Counted from the stretch's first letter, positions 1 through 11,989 are shown. The stretch: 64,000 bases of DNA from Hordeum vulgare subsp. vulgare (GCF_904849725.1 NC_058520.1:401587993-401651992), one strand, 5' to 3'. Translations and numbers: made by a program. Notes: generated by a model not told the origin, from the letters alone.

Positions 1-3000
1 CGAACCTCTGTGGTTTGTCCCCATGTTCCAGTTGAAATTGAAGGAGTAGAATTCCTTGCCAACCCCATCCTACTAAAGTCATCCAACATCGATCTCATAT
101 TGGGGATGGACTGGTTGAAAGCTCATACGGCATCGATCGTTTGTGCCAACAAAACCGTCCACCTCCTACACCCTTCAGATGAACTAGTAAGCTACCATGC
201 TCATCTCGTCCGTAATGCTGAGGCACGGCTGTATGCCTTGAATGCATTAAATGCGTCGCCTCTTGAAGGGATTGAAAACATTCCAGTGGTCCGAGAGTTC
301 CAAGATGTCTTTCCAGAAGAACTTCCGGGGATTCCCCCTGCTCGAACAGTCGAGTTTGTCATTGACTTGGTACCCGGTACCACTCCTATTGCCAAGCGTC
401 CTTATAAAATGCCACCACATGAACTCCTTGAACTTAAGCAAGAAATTGACAACTCGCTCCGTCTGGGTTTCATCCGTCCGAGTTCCTCTGCTTGGGGAGC
501 ACCTTCTCTCTTTGTTAAGAAGAAGGATGGGACAAATCGATTGGTTCAAGACTATCGTCCTATCAACCAGGCCACTATTCAGAACAAATATCCTCTCCCG
601 CGGATAAATGATTTGTATGATCAACTTGCTGGTTCCACCGTTTTCTCTAAGCTCGACTTGAGATTGGGATACCACCAGATCCGTGTTCGCAAGGAGGATA
701 TTCCAAAGACCGCCTTTGTTACTCGATATGGATCATACGAGTACACCGTCATGTCCTTCGGCTTAACCAATGCACCGGCAACTTTCTCTCGATTGATGAA
801 TTATATATTCATGGACTACCTCGACAAATTTGTCGTGGTATATCTGGATGATATTCTGGTGTTTTCAAAGAACAAAGAAGAGCATGCTGAACATCTTCGT
901 CTTGTACTGGATAAGCTTCGGGAGCATAAACTCTATGCGAAGTATTCCAAATGTGAGTTCTGGCTAGACGAAGTGACTTACCTTGGTCATGTGATTTCCA
1001 AGGATGGTATTGCGGTCAACCCCGAACGAATTCAAGCTATTCTTGACTGGACTCCCCCAAAGAATGTCAAGCAAGTCAGAAGTTTTCTCGGACTCGCCAG
1101 CTATTGCCGTCGATTCGTCGAGAACTTCTCCAAGATTGCGAAGCCCTTAACCAACCTGCTTCACAAAGGTGTTAAGTATGAATGGACTGATAAATGTCAG
1201 GAAAGTTTCCAGGCACTCAAGGACAAACTGACGTCCGCCCCAGTACTTGCTCCTCCAGATACGAAAAGGGATTTCGTCATATACTGTGATGCTTCTCGTC
1301 AAGGGATAGGTTGTGTCCTAATGCAGGATCGCAAGGTGATCGCTTATGCTTCACGTCAACTGCGTGCTCATGAAGAGAACTACCCAGTTCATGATCTCGA
1401 GCTTGCCGCAGTCATTCATTCATTGAAGGAATGGCGACAATACCTAGTCGGTAATCGCTGTGAAATCTACACCGACCATCAAAGTCTGAAGTACTTGTTC
1501 ACTCAACCGGAGCTGAACCTGCGTTAACAAAGATGGATGGAGCGTATAGCAGATTTTGACTGTAGTATATCATATACCCCTGGCAAGGCTAACGTAATGG
1601 CTGATGCCTTAAGTCGCAAGTCATACTGCAACCACCTCCAGGTTCATCAGGTTCACGATCGTCTGCAAGAGGAATTCCGTAAGCTGAACCTCCACATTGT
1701 TCCTCAGGGTTACCTTGTTCCCCCTCCTGAAGAGTATCAAAAGATGAACCTCCGTGTTGTTAATCAGGGTTCCCTCAGTAACCTAGTGGTTGAACCAGAT
1801 CTTGTGACCTCCATAAAGAATATACAGAACTTTGACGATGATGTCGACAGGATTAAGAGCTATATTGCAAAGGGTAAACCCTCCTTTTTCACCATTGATG
1901 AAGGTGGCGCCTTGTATTTCAAGGGTCGCCTATTCGTCCCAAACAAGAAGGAAAATCTCAGGATGACTGGGAAGGTGATGGAAGAAGCTCATGACACACC
2001 ATTGTCTATTCACCCGGGTAGTACCAAGATGTACCAAGACATCCGGCAAAGATTCTGGTGGCTCAATATGAAACAAGACATTGCACGCTATGTGGCAGAA
2101 TGTGATATATGCCGGCGTATCAAAGCAGAACACCAAAAGCCTGCTGGAACTTTGCAACCTATCTCTATTCCCGAGTGGAAATGGGACCATGTTGAAATGG
2201 ACTTCGTCACTGGTTTTCCCAGGTCTCAGAAAGGTAATGATGCTATTCTTGTCGTCATTGATCGACTGTCCAAAGTTGCACATTTCCTGGCCGTCAAAGA
2301 AACGATTAATGCTAGTCAGCTGGCAGATCTTTATATGTCAAGAGTTGTTTCACTTCACGGTATTCCGTTGGTAATCAGTTCGGACCGTGGCAGCTTGTTT
2401 ACTTCAAAATTCTGGGAAAGTTTTCAGAAGGCTATGGGGACTCATCTGTCCTTCAGCACTGCATTTCATCCTCAATCCCAGGGACAAGTTGAACGAGTCA
2501 ACCAAATTCTTGAGGACATGCTTCGAGCTTGTGTCATTTCTTTCGGTAAGAAATGGGAGGAATCTCTCCCGTATGCCGAGTTCTCTTACAACAATAGCTA
2601 TCAAGCTAGCCTGAAGATGGCCCCTTTCGAAGTATTGTATGGGCGAAGGTGTCGGACTCCTCTGAATTGGTCAGAAACTGGGGAACGATCACTCTTCGGT
2701 CCGGATATTATTCAACATGCCGAAGATCAAGTCCGCATTATTCATGAGAATCTGAAGGCTGCTCAGTCTGGTCAGAAGAGTCAGTATGACCGTCATCATC
2801 AAGATATGGTCTATCAACCTGGCGAAAAGGCTTATCTTCGTGTCACACCAATGAGAGGTGCACACCGTTTCGGAATCAAGGGCAAGTTAGCTCCTCGTTA
2901 TATTGGTCCTTTCACTGTTCTCGAAAGGCGTGGAAGAGTGGCTTATCAATTGGAACTGCCGGCGAACCTTTCTCAGGTTCACGATGTCTTCCATGTTTCT

Positions 3001-3246
3001 CAGCTCCGTCGTTGCTTCAAGGACCCTATTCGAGCAGTGGATCACGATATGCTAGAGCTCCAACAAGACCTCTCTTATAAAGAGCACCCGGTCCGCATTC
3101 TCGACCAAGCTGAACGTAAGACTCGTCGCAAGGTCACCAAGTTCCTTAAGGTGCAGTGGTCAAATCACTCCGAAGATGAAGCCACTTGGGAACGCGAGGA
3201 TCATCTTCGTGATGACTACCCCGGGCTCTTTCCCTCTACCTCTTAA
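1..3246 (+). pseudogene. Ty3/gypsy chromovirus (Tekay/Del-like) pol, 5' cut by window edge
   Basis: Reads in frame 1 from the first base, so the true start lies upstream. Domains in order: tail of the aspartic protease region (LILGMDWL near residue 33), reverse transcriptase ([10 protein letters not shown] near nt 520, catalytic YLDD at nt 841-852), RNase H ([10 protein letters not shown] near nt 1282), integrase zinc finger (HxxxxxxxH ... CDIC, nt ~1990-2120), integrase core (D in MDFVTG, D in SSDRGS, E in GQVERVN) and a C-terminal chromodomain (about nt 3080-3230, ending ATWEREDHL). The chromodomain places it in the chromovirus lineage. It would copy element RNA into DNA and integrate it. 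One in-frame TAA at 1525-1527 interrupts the end of RNase H; the same frame continues to TAA at 3246. The stop sits where relatives have Gln, consistent with CAA to TAA. Otherwise the frame is open, so the copy is fairly young. Confidence 0.93.
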
Positions 3247-3270
3247 TTCTCGGGACGAGAATTCTTGTTA

Positions 3271-3282
3271 GTAGGGGAGAAT
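3271..3282 (+). other. Polypurine tract before the 3' LTR
   Basis: A purine-rich run (taggggagaa) lies directly before the TG of the LTR and 24 bp after the pol stop. In LTR retrotransposons this primes plus-strand DNA synthesis. Its position and composition fit; function is inferred. Confidence 0.75.
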
Positions 3283-3460
3283 TGTGACATCCTCGACTTT
3301 TGCTACAGTAGTGATTGTAATTAAGCTACAGTGATCAACCGCTAATGATGCCACGTCATCGAATTCCCATCTCCGACCCGCGTGGATTCGCGTCTGTCCG
3401 GATCGATGATTTGAAAGCAAAGGAAAGCACTTTATCGGTTCATTACAAGTATTAAAAGGA

Positions 3461-3471
3461 TATATATATAA
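3461..3471 (+). promoter_or_regulatory. TATA-like box in the chromovirus LTR
   Basis: TATATATATAAGGGGG, about 180 bp inside the LTR. The only clear TATA motif near the LTR start, so a likely core promoter for element RNA. Not proven. Confidence 0.5.
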
Positions 3472-3595
3472 GGGGGAAAGTATTAAAGAAATAATAATGA
3501 TAAAAGAAAGAAAAGAAAACTGAAAGAAAGGATTAATAAAAAGAAAAGGGAAAAGAGAAAACAAAATAAAACAAATCAAAAAAAAAGGGAAACAA

Positions 3596-4460
3596 CCCCC
3601 CCCCCCCCGTGGCCCAACTAGGCTCAAGGCCCAGCCGGCCACCTCCCGCGCCCCCTCCCGCCAAACCCTAATCGCCCTCCTGGGCGCCACCCCCCACTCG
3701 CTACTCCCTCCCTTTCCCACGCCGCCGCCGCCAGCCCCCCCTCGTGGGGGGGGCCCACCCCACGCGCCATCTCCTCCCCCTCTCTCGGCCCCCCACCTCA
3801 CGAGAGCCCCCCCACCCCCGAGATCCCGTCGCCCCCCTCTGCCCCTCTCGCCTCTCCCTCCCACGTCGCCCCCACGTCGCCCCTCTCCCTTCCCAACCGG
3901 CGGCCACTCCTCCCGCCGGCAGCCCCTCCGGCGGCCACTCCTCCCGCCGGCAGCCCCCCCGGCGGCCACTCCTCCTCCCACCGGCGGCCCCCCTCGGTCC
4001 CCCTCACCACGCCGGCGAGCCGCCCCCCCCCCCCCCCCACGGCTCCTCTCCTCCCCCGGCGGCCCCGCCCCTCACGACCTCCTTCCTCCCGCCGGCGGCC
4101 TCCTCTCCCCACGGCCGCCTCCCTCCACCGACCATCCTCTCCCGGCGGCCCCCCACCTCTCGGCCTCCACCCCGCCGGCAGGGGCGCCGGCCACCTCGCC
4201 CCCCCATCTCGGCGGCCGGCCCCTTCCGGGAGGTCCATCTCCGGCGGCCCTCTCTACGGTGGCCGCCCCTCACCGTCGGCGGCTCCATCTCCGGGGGGCC
4301 CTCCTCACCGGCTCCTCCTCGCCGGCACACCCGTCTCCACCGTCATCTTCGTGCGAACTCCGGCTTCACCGGGCCGTCACGTCACCGTCGGTGAGCCCCT
4401 CCTCGGGCTCCTCCCACCGTGTCGATCTCCTCGCCATCCCGGTTCCGTTCCGGCAAACGG
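3596..4460 (+). repeat. C-rich low-complexity block inside the LTR
   Basis: Pyrimidine-rich, cytosine-heavy stretch with repeated ccgccggc and cggcggccactcctcc units. It opens long frames on both strands, but these encode only Pro/Arg/Ser- or Gly/Arg-rich strings with no domain, so none is called as a gene. It resembles GC-rich 5' leader or captured-exon sequence often seen within grass LTRs. Confidence 0.7.
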
Positions 4461-4791
4461 GGCCTTGATCCGTCGACGGTGGACTCCGGTAGGAGGATTT
4501 GAACTTTCGGTTCTTCTATGGAGTTAGAGAGAGTTCTCTGTCTTTGTTAACAGAGAGAGAGAGATGAGTGTTGAGAGAAAAGAAAAAAGAAATATAAACA
4601 AAGGTTGTATTCAGTATGTATGTATGAGATGTGATGTATGTATTTGCGTATATGGGTATTAGAGGAATACGGTATTTGAACGGTTAGGTATCTAATAAAA
4701 ATAAAATGTGAATTTGGCCTTAGGTCACTTACCGGTGGGGCCAGTGCACCCGCTGTCTATGACAGGGAGGCCCCACGCGGTAGTTAATATA

Positions 4792-4815
4792 AATAATAAT
4801 AATAATAATAATAAT
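4792..4815 (+). repeat. (AAT)8 microsatellite
   Basis: Eight perfect AAT units within the chromovirus LTR. Confidence 0.95.
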
Positions 4816-7800
4816 GTTTTATTAAATAAAGAAATAGATATATTAGTTAAAATAATTAATTAACATAATTAGAGTATGACACGTGGGTCCCTCGTTGAAT
4901 TAATCTGATTAATAAATAATTAATCTTAATAAAAACTTGTCCCTATGACATTCGGGACCCGCTGGTCAGTTGACCGGTCAAATGTGATGTCAGCCTGACA
5001 TCGCGATGATGTCATAATAGGATTTTACTAAATCTTTTAAATCTGTTTTTAATTCTTAAATAATTAATAAAACTTTAAAAATTAATATTAAATAATCCGT
5101 AAGTCAGATCGAAATAATTTCAACATGAAAGTTGATCAGCAAAGCGAGACGAACCCGGATGCACGGTCCATTCGTCTGTCACGCGTCCCTAGCATAGCAA
5201 ACATGGAACTTTTCCATCGTTTCCAGTGTAACCGGTAGTAGCCCGAGACCGGGAAAATATCGTCAGATATTCTTCCGACCCGTCTATGACGGATGTTGCT
5301 GCGTTAGCTCATGTCTAGCCTGCATATTTCCATGTCATGCTTTGTGTTGCATCGGTGCTATTATTTATTGTTTCTTCCCCCTCTTCTTACCGGTAGACCC
5401 CGAGACTGACGCTGCTGCCGGGTACATCTACGACCCTGCCGATCAATCCTTTGCCGCAGAGCAGCAAGGCAAGCAAACTCCCCTTGATCATTCCTATATC
5501 GTCTATGTCTTTCTTCCTACTGCTTGCATTAGTATTTTTCTACTGTTGTAGTTAGCTCCTATATCTGATGCATAGCCTGTTTTTGATGAACTGCTACTTT
5601 CAGTCCTGTACCTTTAATCTGCTTAGTATAGGTGGAGCAGTCATCCCCTCTGACCCCGTAGATCAGTTGCCCCGCTTGTTTTCAAATCTCGATCTCTGAT
5701 CGACGAGCCAGACCCGACACAGCACATTCACCCCCCTTCGTTGTACGACGCTACAGAGATACTATCGGGTACCGAGGGTGACACCTCGCTAAGTACTCCT
5801 GATGATATCTCTGTAGTATAGCTAGTCGGTTGTGGTTATCGAGGGTGATCCCTTTTTCACCATTCCCGATGACGTCTCTGTCGTGCCACCCCGCGAGTGT
5901 GGGACCCCCGAGGGTGATTCCTCTAAGCCCACCTTGATGGGTACATCGTTCGGAATCCAACGAGGGTGATACCTCGGATTCCCCCGATGTTACAACCACA
6001 CAGTTACTCGACCATGTTACTGGGATCTTCGGTGATTAGTTGTAAGACGGGTGGATTCCCGCGAGACTGTGTTGCTGGCCTAATTAAAATGCTAATGGAT
6101 TTGGGTATTTGATCTGGGTTGGTCGGAGGCCTTTTCGCACTAACCGGCTACGCGGGAAGAATTATGGGTACTCGACGTCGCGGTATCAGCCGAAGCTTTT
6201 CAGATGCCAGCAGTGTAGCGGCGCGCGCCCGAGTGGTCCCGAGATGCATCGTGCTTGTGATTAAGGGATGCTAGGACTGACGTCGGCCGCCCACGCCACG
6301 TGCAGGAGCGTGAAGGGGAACTGGGCCCACGAACCCTTTGTGCTTAGGATTTAGACCGGCGGGCTGGCCTCTCTGATTAGTCTTAGGTGGGGCTGCGACG
6401 TGTCGATATTCCGAGGCCGGGCAGGACCTAGAAAAGTATGTCCGGCCAGAGTGTTATCGAGCGTGATGGGACATGTGGTGCACCCCTGCAGGGATGAAAA
6501 TTAACTATTCGGATAGCCGTGTCCACGGTTACAGGACGACTTGGAGTTGTGCCCCGATCTTATACAACTACAATTGTTACTTAACTGGAATTAGTTTGCC
6601 TCGGGATTACTTCCTCGCAGGGAGTCGAGGGAGGATCTTCAGGCGTGACCTCACTTTAATATTGCTGCAACAATATGACTATTAATGTGTTACCCCCGTG
6701 TTCTACTCTCGTCTATTGCTGCAAGACCCTGAAGATGCTAGTCTTCGATAGGACTAGGCATTCTCTCTCTTTTCTCGCATTGCTGCAGTCAGTCCACATA
6801 TAACCCCCCTTCTTTGATACTGATGCATTATTAGAATAGTTCTGATGTAAGACTTGCGAGTACTTTGGATGAGTACTCACCGCTGCTTTGCTCCCCCCTT
6901 GTTCCCTTGATCCGTTTGCTGCGACCAGATGATGAAGCCCAGGAGATGGAGGTCCCCGTCGCCGACGACTGCTACCCCGACGGTGCCTACTACTACGTGG
7001 AGGCCGCTGATGATCAGGAGTAGTTAGGAGGTTCCCAGGCAGGAGGCCTCGCCTCGTTCGATCGTTGTATCTTTTGTGCTAGCCTTCTCTAAGGCACCCC
7101 ATGTTTTATGTCTGTACTCAGATATTTGTTGCTTCCGCTGACTCGTGTGTTTATCGAGCTTTCGTATTCTAGCCCTCGAGGCCCCTGGCTTGTAATATGA
7201 AGCTGATGTTATTTTATTTGTGTCTAGAGTTGTGTTGTGATATCTCCCCGTGAGTCCTTGGGTTTGATCGTACGCATTTGCGTGTATGATTAGCGTACGA
7301 TTAAGCCGAGGGCGTCACACACTTTAAGCACCACAGTTGTATTCCTTAGTCTGCTTTCGGAACTATAAAAGATCCGAAAATACAACTGTTTCTTTTCTTT
7401 AGGGGTATCATAATGACGGTATTCAAATGACTGTCGTACTCCCCTTGACAATCACATCATCTAAAGTACAGAGGAGTCATGAAATACACTACAATGTATT
7501 TCATGTCTCCATCTCTCCCTCGAAATGTGGCAAGAACTTTTCTGCCACAATTTCGAAACCCATTCATAGTTCTTGTGAAATGAGGAAACTTCGATTATCT
7601 AGCTCATTCATCTTATCGCTTCATTTAAAATGAAGTTATAAGTTAACTAGTATGGGAGTACTTTTTCCTCATTTCATTTCAGAAACTCAACAGAGTTCTT
7701 TATCATTGTCTCTTTTGCAAGTCACACTTGCATATCATTCTTGTCTTTAGGTTCGTCTGTTACTTTTATCCTTTCTGGATTTAGTGATTGCATAATGACC

Positions 7801-8459
7801 GTTACACATAAAGTGTACGGTCGATAATAGGAAAGCTTAATAGCTACTCCATACTTTTCTCCCATAGTGGGACACATTAACCACACATGAGTCATCATAA
7901 CTTTCTCCTGTCATACAGGATAAGGCCTTTACCAAGATTTCTCCCGCCATACACGGATTGTTGACATAATACAATGTCAACTTTACCCGGTTACGCAGGC
8001 ATTCTTCCCAGACTTTTCCCGCCATGCGAGTAATTCCCTGTAAGGGACATAAATGCCATAATTGGCTCTTTTGACTGCATTAAATTCAGAAATAAATCTG
8101 AATTATCCTTGACACACATGTTTGATCCGACGTTGGTCAAATTAAACATGCATGTTGCTTGTTTCATTTCAATCATGTTGACTGAAAAAGGAGACTTCAT
8201 CATAGAGAGTACATGAAAGACATTCGTCAACCAAGACTCTCAATGATCTATCTCTTTTCTTTTCTTGAATTAATATCCAAGAGTTCTTTTCTTTTGAAGC
8301 CATTCTTTAGAGAGAATTTATTCCGTCAAGTTATGACCTTTCTTTTCCATCTTTCGGGTCACTAGTACCCAAACATTCGCTTTCATGAGTGAAAGCTTGA
8401 ATAACTTTTAGTCTGAGAAAACTTAGCCAATAAACAACGGTAATGAGCATAAAAATAAT

Positions 8460-8900
8460 CCTACGTTGGTCTGATTAAAATCATGCAGATTAAACCTTGT
8501 AAGACTTTCTTTTATATTCTAAATCACCGTTGGGCAGAATTAGAATAAAACATCATCCTACTATATTAGTTCCATATCACCGTTGGGCAGAAATTGAAAT
8601 AATGCATATAACTTATAAACAACGATGATGATTCTATTAGAATAAAGCATCATTCTCCTGCATTGATTCCATATCACCGTTGGACAGAAATGAAAATAAT
8701 GCATATAACTCATAAACAATGTGATGATAGTATTTCTATTGAACAACTTTCCTAAGAAATAATAATCATCATCATTAACCATATGCATTTCCTTATCTGT
8801 GCTCCGAAAAATTGATCACTTTGATACAAAATTTATCAGATATTTAAGCTTTAAACATAAGATGACTCATACAAATATAGTATTGTTATCATCAACGTTG
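8460..8900 (-). repeat. Degenerate repeats with a ccaacggtgat core
   Basis: On the plus strand atcaccgttgg(g/a)cagaa occurs near 8524, 8576 and 8681, with tacgttggtc near 8462 and aacgttggtc near 8894. Flanks of the second and third copies also match (ataatgcatataact, cataaacaa), giving a unit of roughly 105 bp with decay. Lies in the internal region of the minus-strand LTR element. Confidence 0.6.
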
Positions 8901-10465
8901 GTCAGAAAACAACAATACCATATTTTAACTTTAAAACAAACTTCATTCTATTGCCATAGCGGAAACTGTTTGAATCTTATTTCACCCACACGGGAAAAGC
9001 TTTGCTAATTACAATTCTTCCAATTAAGTTTTCCCGTTGGTTCCAATTTAATTGGAGGACTAAATCTTTTTACTTTGCAGCGGAAAAACGTGAATATAAA
9101 AATTCATGCACCTTTACAGAAAAATATTTTGCTAAAATCAAAGTTTCATGAACTTTATAATTACTTTTATAAAATCGATGAACTTTTCTTTTTCTGAAAA
9201 ATATTGTATTTTCAGAAACTTTTATTTTTCTTTGAAGAAATTCCTTAAAAAAGAAAATGGCCAAGGCCTTTTCTTCCTTGGGCCGGCTTCGGCCTTTCCC
9301 CTTTCGGCCTGGGCCAGCGCCCTCCTGTTGGCCCGTGGCCTGGTCCTCCTCCCGCCGGCTACTTGCGGCCTGGTGGCCCAATGGCCTGCCTGGCCTAGGG
9401 TTCGGCTTAGGAGAGATCCTGGCCGTCCTTGGTGATCCGATGGCGCGCCGCGGCCCTCGGGGAGACAAAAGGGCAGTCGGTCGGGTGGGGGAGGAAAACC
9501 CTAGTCATCCCCCCCAGCGCCGCAGCTCTCTCCTCTCTCGTGACTCTCTCTCTCTCGAGAGCAGGGCCTTCTCCTCTCCTGTGGCCATGGTTGGCCGGGC
9601 GGTGGCCGCCGGCCGTGGCGGCTGAAAGCCCCACGCCGCGCGCGCCCTCCTACTGCGGTGTGGCCGAGCCTTCCCCTCGCGCGGTGGCTCTGAAGCCCCG
9701 CCGAGAGGGATCCTGTGGTGGCTCTCTGCCCCGCGCGGATCCGGCCCCTTCTCCCGAGTCCACCCCCTGTTACTTCTTGCCGGGGTCGTGGCCTTCCCCT
9801 CGCCGGCTGCGCACACGCCTTGCGGTGGGTGCGCCGCCGTCGAGCGGTTGGCTGCGGTCCCGTTTTCTTTTCTGTATTGACGTTCACCACACTACCAAAA
9901 GGAGGCCCGGATGCGTGAACTCATCGGCGCCATCCCCGTCCCATTTGGCAGCAGCGCGAGCACCTCTAGGGTGAACACGCCGCCGTCAAACGGCTCGGTG
10001 GTGGCGCCCTTTGCCCCGGGAGGGGTGGATTTTCTTATCCTTTGTTTGCATTTGCCCTTCCTTTTGTTTGCCTTTTCTGGATCCGATCCGTTTGCTTTCT
10101 TTATTTTCCTTTTGGATCTAGATCCATACTTTGCCTCCGAGGAGGGGTGGCTTTTCTTGGCTTTCCTTTGCTGTGTCTTTGCGTGTTCCCCTCCTCCCCT
10201 TTTTTTTCTTTTTCGGATTCAATCCGACCTTTTCTTTGCCTCCGAAGAGGTGGTACCTTCGTCCGACGTCTCGGCTTGCCGATGCGCGTCAAGATCGAGA
10301 GGGTTGGCGCGGCCTTGCGGCGGCACTTCTTTGCCGGATGGAAATCCGGTGACTTTCTTTTTCTTTTTCTTTTCAGCTCGATCTTTGCCCTCTTCTAGGG
10401 TTCATATCGGGAGGGGAAACTTTATCGCTTTCGTTATCTTCAACTAAAAACACATCTAGTACCAA

Positions 10466-10481
10466 CCTTGCTCTGATACCA
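10466..10481 (-). other. Primer binding site, tRNA-iMet type
   Basis: The plus strand reads ccttgctctgatacca; its complement TGGTATCAGAGCAAGG is the classic site pairing with the 3' end of initiator tRNA-Met. It sits one base inside the LTR at 10483 and fixes the element's orientation as minus. Confidence 0.88.
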
Positions 10482-10482
10482 T

Positions 10483-10852
10483 TGATAGATCATGTGGATC
10501 GACAAGGCTAGATGTGTTCGGTGTGATGTGGAGATTTGTTACCTTATCCCGTACTCGATGAGCTCCCTCCGGCGACCGCCGTGAGATGGGGACGTCAGTG
10601 GGGAAGGAGAGAGAGATCCGATAGCGGCGGCGGTGGACTTCCCATCGCTTCAGTGCTGCCCTCTGGATCGGATTAGGGTTGAGAGTGGGGAACCAGTAAC
10701 GGCGGCGAACCTCGTATCTTGTGCCATGGTCCCCACCTCCTCTTTATAGCACTGCGCGACAGGGGCCCACCAGTCTTACTTGGGCTGGACGCCCCCGACC
10801 AGGGCGTGAGTCAAGGTCCAATGGGCCGTTGGGGAAAGAGATCAACCTAACA
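10483..10852 (-). repeat. 5' LTR of the minus-strand element, 370 bp
   Basis: On the minus strand it runs from TGTTAGGTTG to CTATCA, with TG...CA ends. It contains TATAAAG on the minus strand (plus-strand 10742-10748), a likely promoter. The short LTR with a long non-coding interior favours a non-autonomous element. Confidence 0.72.
10742..10748 (-). promoter_or_regulatory. TATA box of the minus-strand LTR
   Basis: TATAAAG on the minus strand, about 105 bp after the LTR start, a plausible core promoter position. Confidence 0.45.
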
Positions 10853-11186
10853 ATACATATATGCAAAAAAGGAAAACTTATGCACAGAATGATTCCCATT
10901 TAATTTGATGTTTCAGCAAGATGCATGGTATACCACTATGGTCATTTGATGCCTCACGGACTGCATCAAGGTTCAAGACTAGAGTGCTGCTTTTTTTTCA
11001 GATATTTCTCATTAATATCCCCTTCGAGTTGCATATAGAACGATTGCATGCAAGACCAGCACAAGCATGATTACACTAAAACTTGCCATATGTGAAGACA
11101 GTAATCCTAAAATGTTTGTGTTGGGGTGTAGTGCAGATTATGGTCTGCACTCTGGGCATTCATGGTTACACCAAGATTGACCTTTA
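10853..11186. other. No gene seen
   Basis: AT-rich unique-looking sequence between the minus-strand LTR and the Tourist MITE. No ORF, domain or repeat recognised. Confidence 0.5.
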
Positions 11187-11393
11187 GAGGGTGTTTGATT
11201 ACAGGAACTTATTAGGAGCTTAGAACTTATAAGTCTCCTTAAGTCCCATCTAAACAAAACAAGAGGGACTTATAGGGACTTAAGGTGGGCATTTGAAACT
11301 TATGAAATAAGTCTCTTTCAAGAAGGGACTTATAGTTGTAATATGGTCTTTTAGTCCATGTTAAGTCCTAAGACTTATGAACCAAACAGAGCC
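11187..11393. mobile_element. Tourist-like MITE (PIF/Harbinger type)
   Basis: A 207-bp non-coding element. The left end GAGGGTGTTTGATTAC and the inverted right end GGCTCTGTTTGGTTC match as imperfect inverted repeats, and TTA (11184-11186 and 11394-11396) is the 3-bp target duplication expected for PIF/Harbinger. The interior repeats (g)acttata motifs in both directions. It would depend on a Harbinger transposase in trans; the autonomous element at 14567 has a similar CTGTTTGG terminus. Confidence 0.85.
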
Positions 11394-11420
11394 TTAGGCA
11401 ACTAGTTGTGGTTTCGTTCT

Positions 11421-11632
11421 CTCTAGGAATCCCGGCGGCGAAGTGGTGTAACCAAAGACGGCGAGCGGTGGCGAGTCCTGGTGGTGCAACAAGCTCGGTC
11501 GCCTCGTGCTGGTTATGGCGGGGTCACTCTAGGAATCCCGGTGGCGAAGTGGTGTAACCAAAGGCGATGAGCGGTGGCTAATCCCGGCGGTGCAATGAGG
11601 TCGGTCGCCTCGTGCGGGTTATAATGGGGTCG
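11421..11632. repeat. Tandem duplication, two 106-bp units
   Basis: Units 11421-11526 and 11527-11632 both start ctctaggaatcccgg and share aagtggtgtaaccaaag and tcggtcgcctcgtgc, with scattered substitutions. No coding role seen. Confidence 0.85.
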
Positions 11633-11989
11633 GGCGGTGCTCGTACCAAGGTGATTAACCTGACGGTTGGCACCACAGCCTTTAGCACTGCCTAGTTTTG
11701 TTATTAGCATATTACAATCATTGTATTACAACTCTAACCTCTATATGCACGTGGAATAGGACAGGTTTGAAGAATGAAGACACATGGCTGGTGACATGTT
11801 GAGAAGACTGCATGAGTATGTTTGAACAACAGTCGAACAACACAATTCATGAAACAGGCAAGGACAAATTTACATGCAAGATCCATTTATTTTTAGTGAA
11901 CTCAGCAATGAACATCCGTTTGGAACATGTTCTAGCTAGGATGAATAATCAACTATTTATAAGGTCGAACAAGATCAGAAAAGAACTGA
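11633..11989. other. Spacer downstream of the F-box gene
   Basis: No gene seen. It would hold the 3' untranslated region of the minus-strand F-box gene ending at 11990. Confidence 0.4.

Larger units (their letters stand above)
3283..7319 (+). repeat. 3' LTR of the chromovirus, about 4.0 kb
   Basis: Begins TGTGACATCC directly after the polypurine tract and ends GGGCGTCACA, so the ends form the inverted repeat TGTGAC/GTCACA. No long protein is encoded. It holds a TATA-like box, a C-rich low-complexity block (about 3596-4460), an (AAT)8 microsatellite and two short acidic reading frames (about 5393-5510 and 6928-7023). A stretch near 6475-6545 (cacccctgcaggg..., ccgtgtccacggtta) matches the two solo LTRs at 24938-29825 and 33319-36635, so the three belong to related families. 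The 5 bases after it (CACTT, 7320-7324) should be the target duplication; the partner lies outside the window. Confidence 0.88.
7320..10852 (-). mobile_element. Minus-strand LTR retrotransposon, apparently non-autonomous; left part outside window
   Basis: On the minus strand the order is LTR (10852 to 10483), a primer site complementary to initiator tRNA-Met (10481 to 10466), then more than 3 kb of internal sequence with no recognisable gag or pol. The internal part begins GC-rich (about 9240-10000) and becomes AT-rich, with recurrent ccaacggtgat/ccaacgttgg motifs between 8460 and 8900. It ends abruptly at the chromovirus LTR, which suggests the chromovirus inserted into this element and the remainder lies left of the window. 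The 3' LTR is therefore not visible. A tRNA-iMet primer site is typical of copia elements and of many LARD-type derivatives. Bases 10853-10857 (ATACA) would be its right target duplication. Confidence 0.65.

Noticed and set aside
3268..4468. Several long ORFs on both strands
   Set aside because: They lie in C-rich low-complexity LTR sequence and encode only Pro/Arg or Gly/Arg strings without a domain.
9429..9974. 181-residue plus-strand ORF
   Set aside because: GC-rich interior of a minus-strand LTR element; no domain, overlapping frames on both strands equally open.
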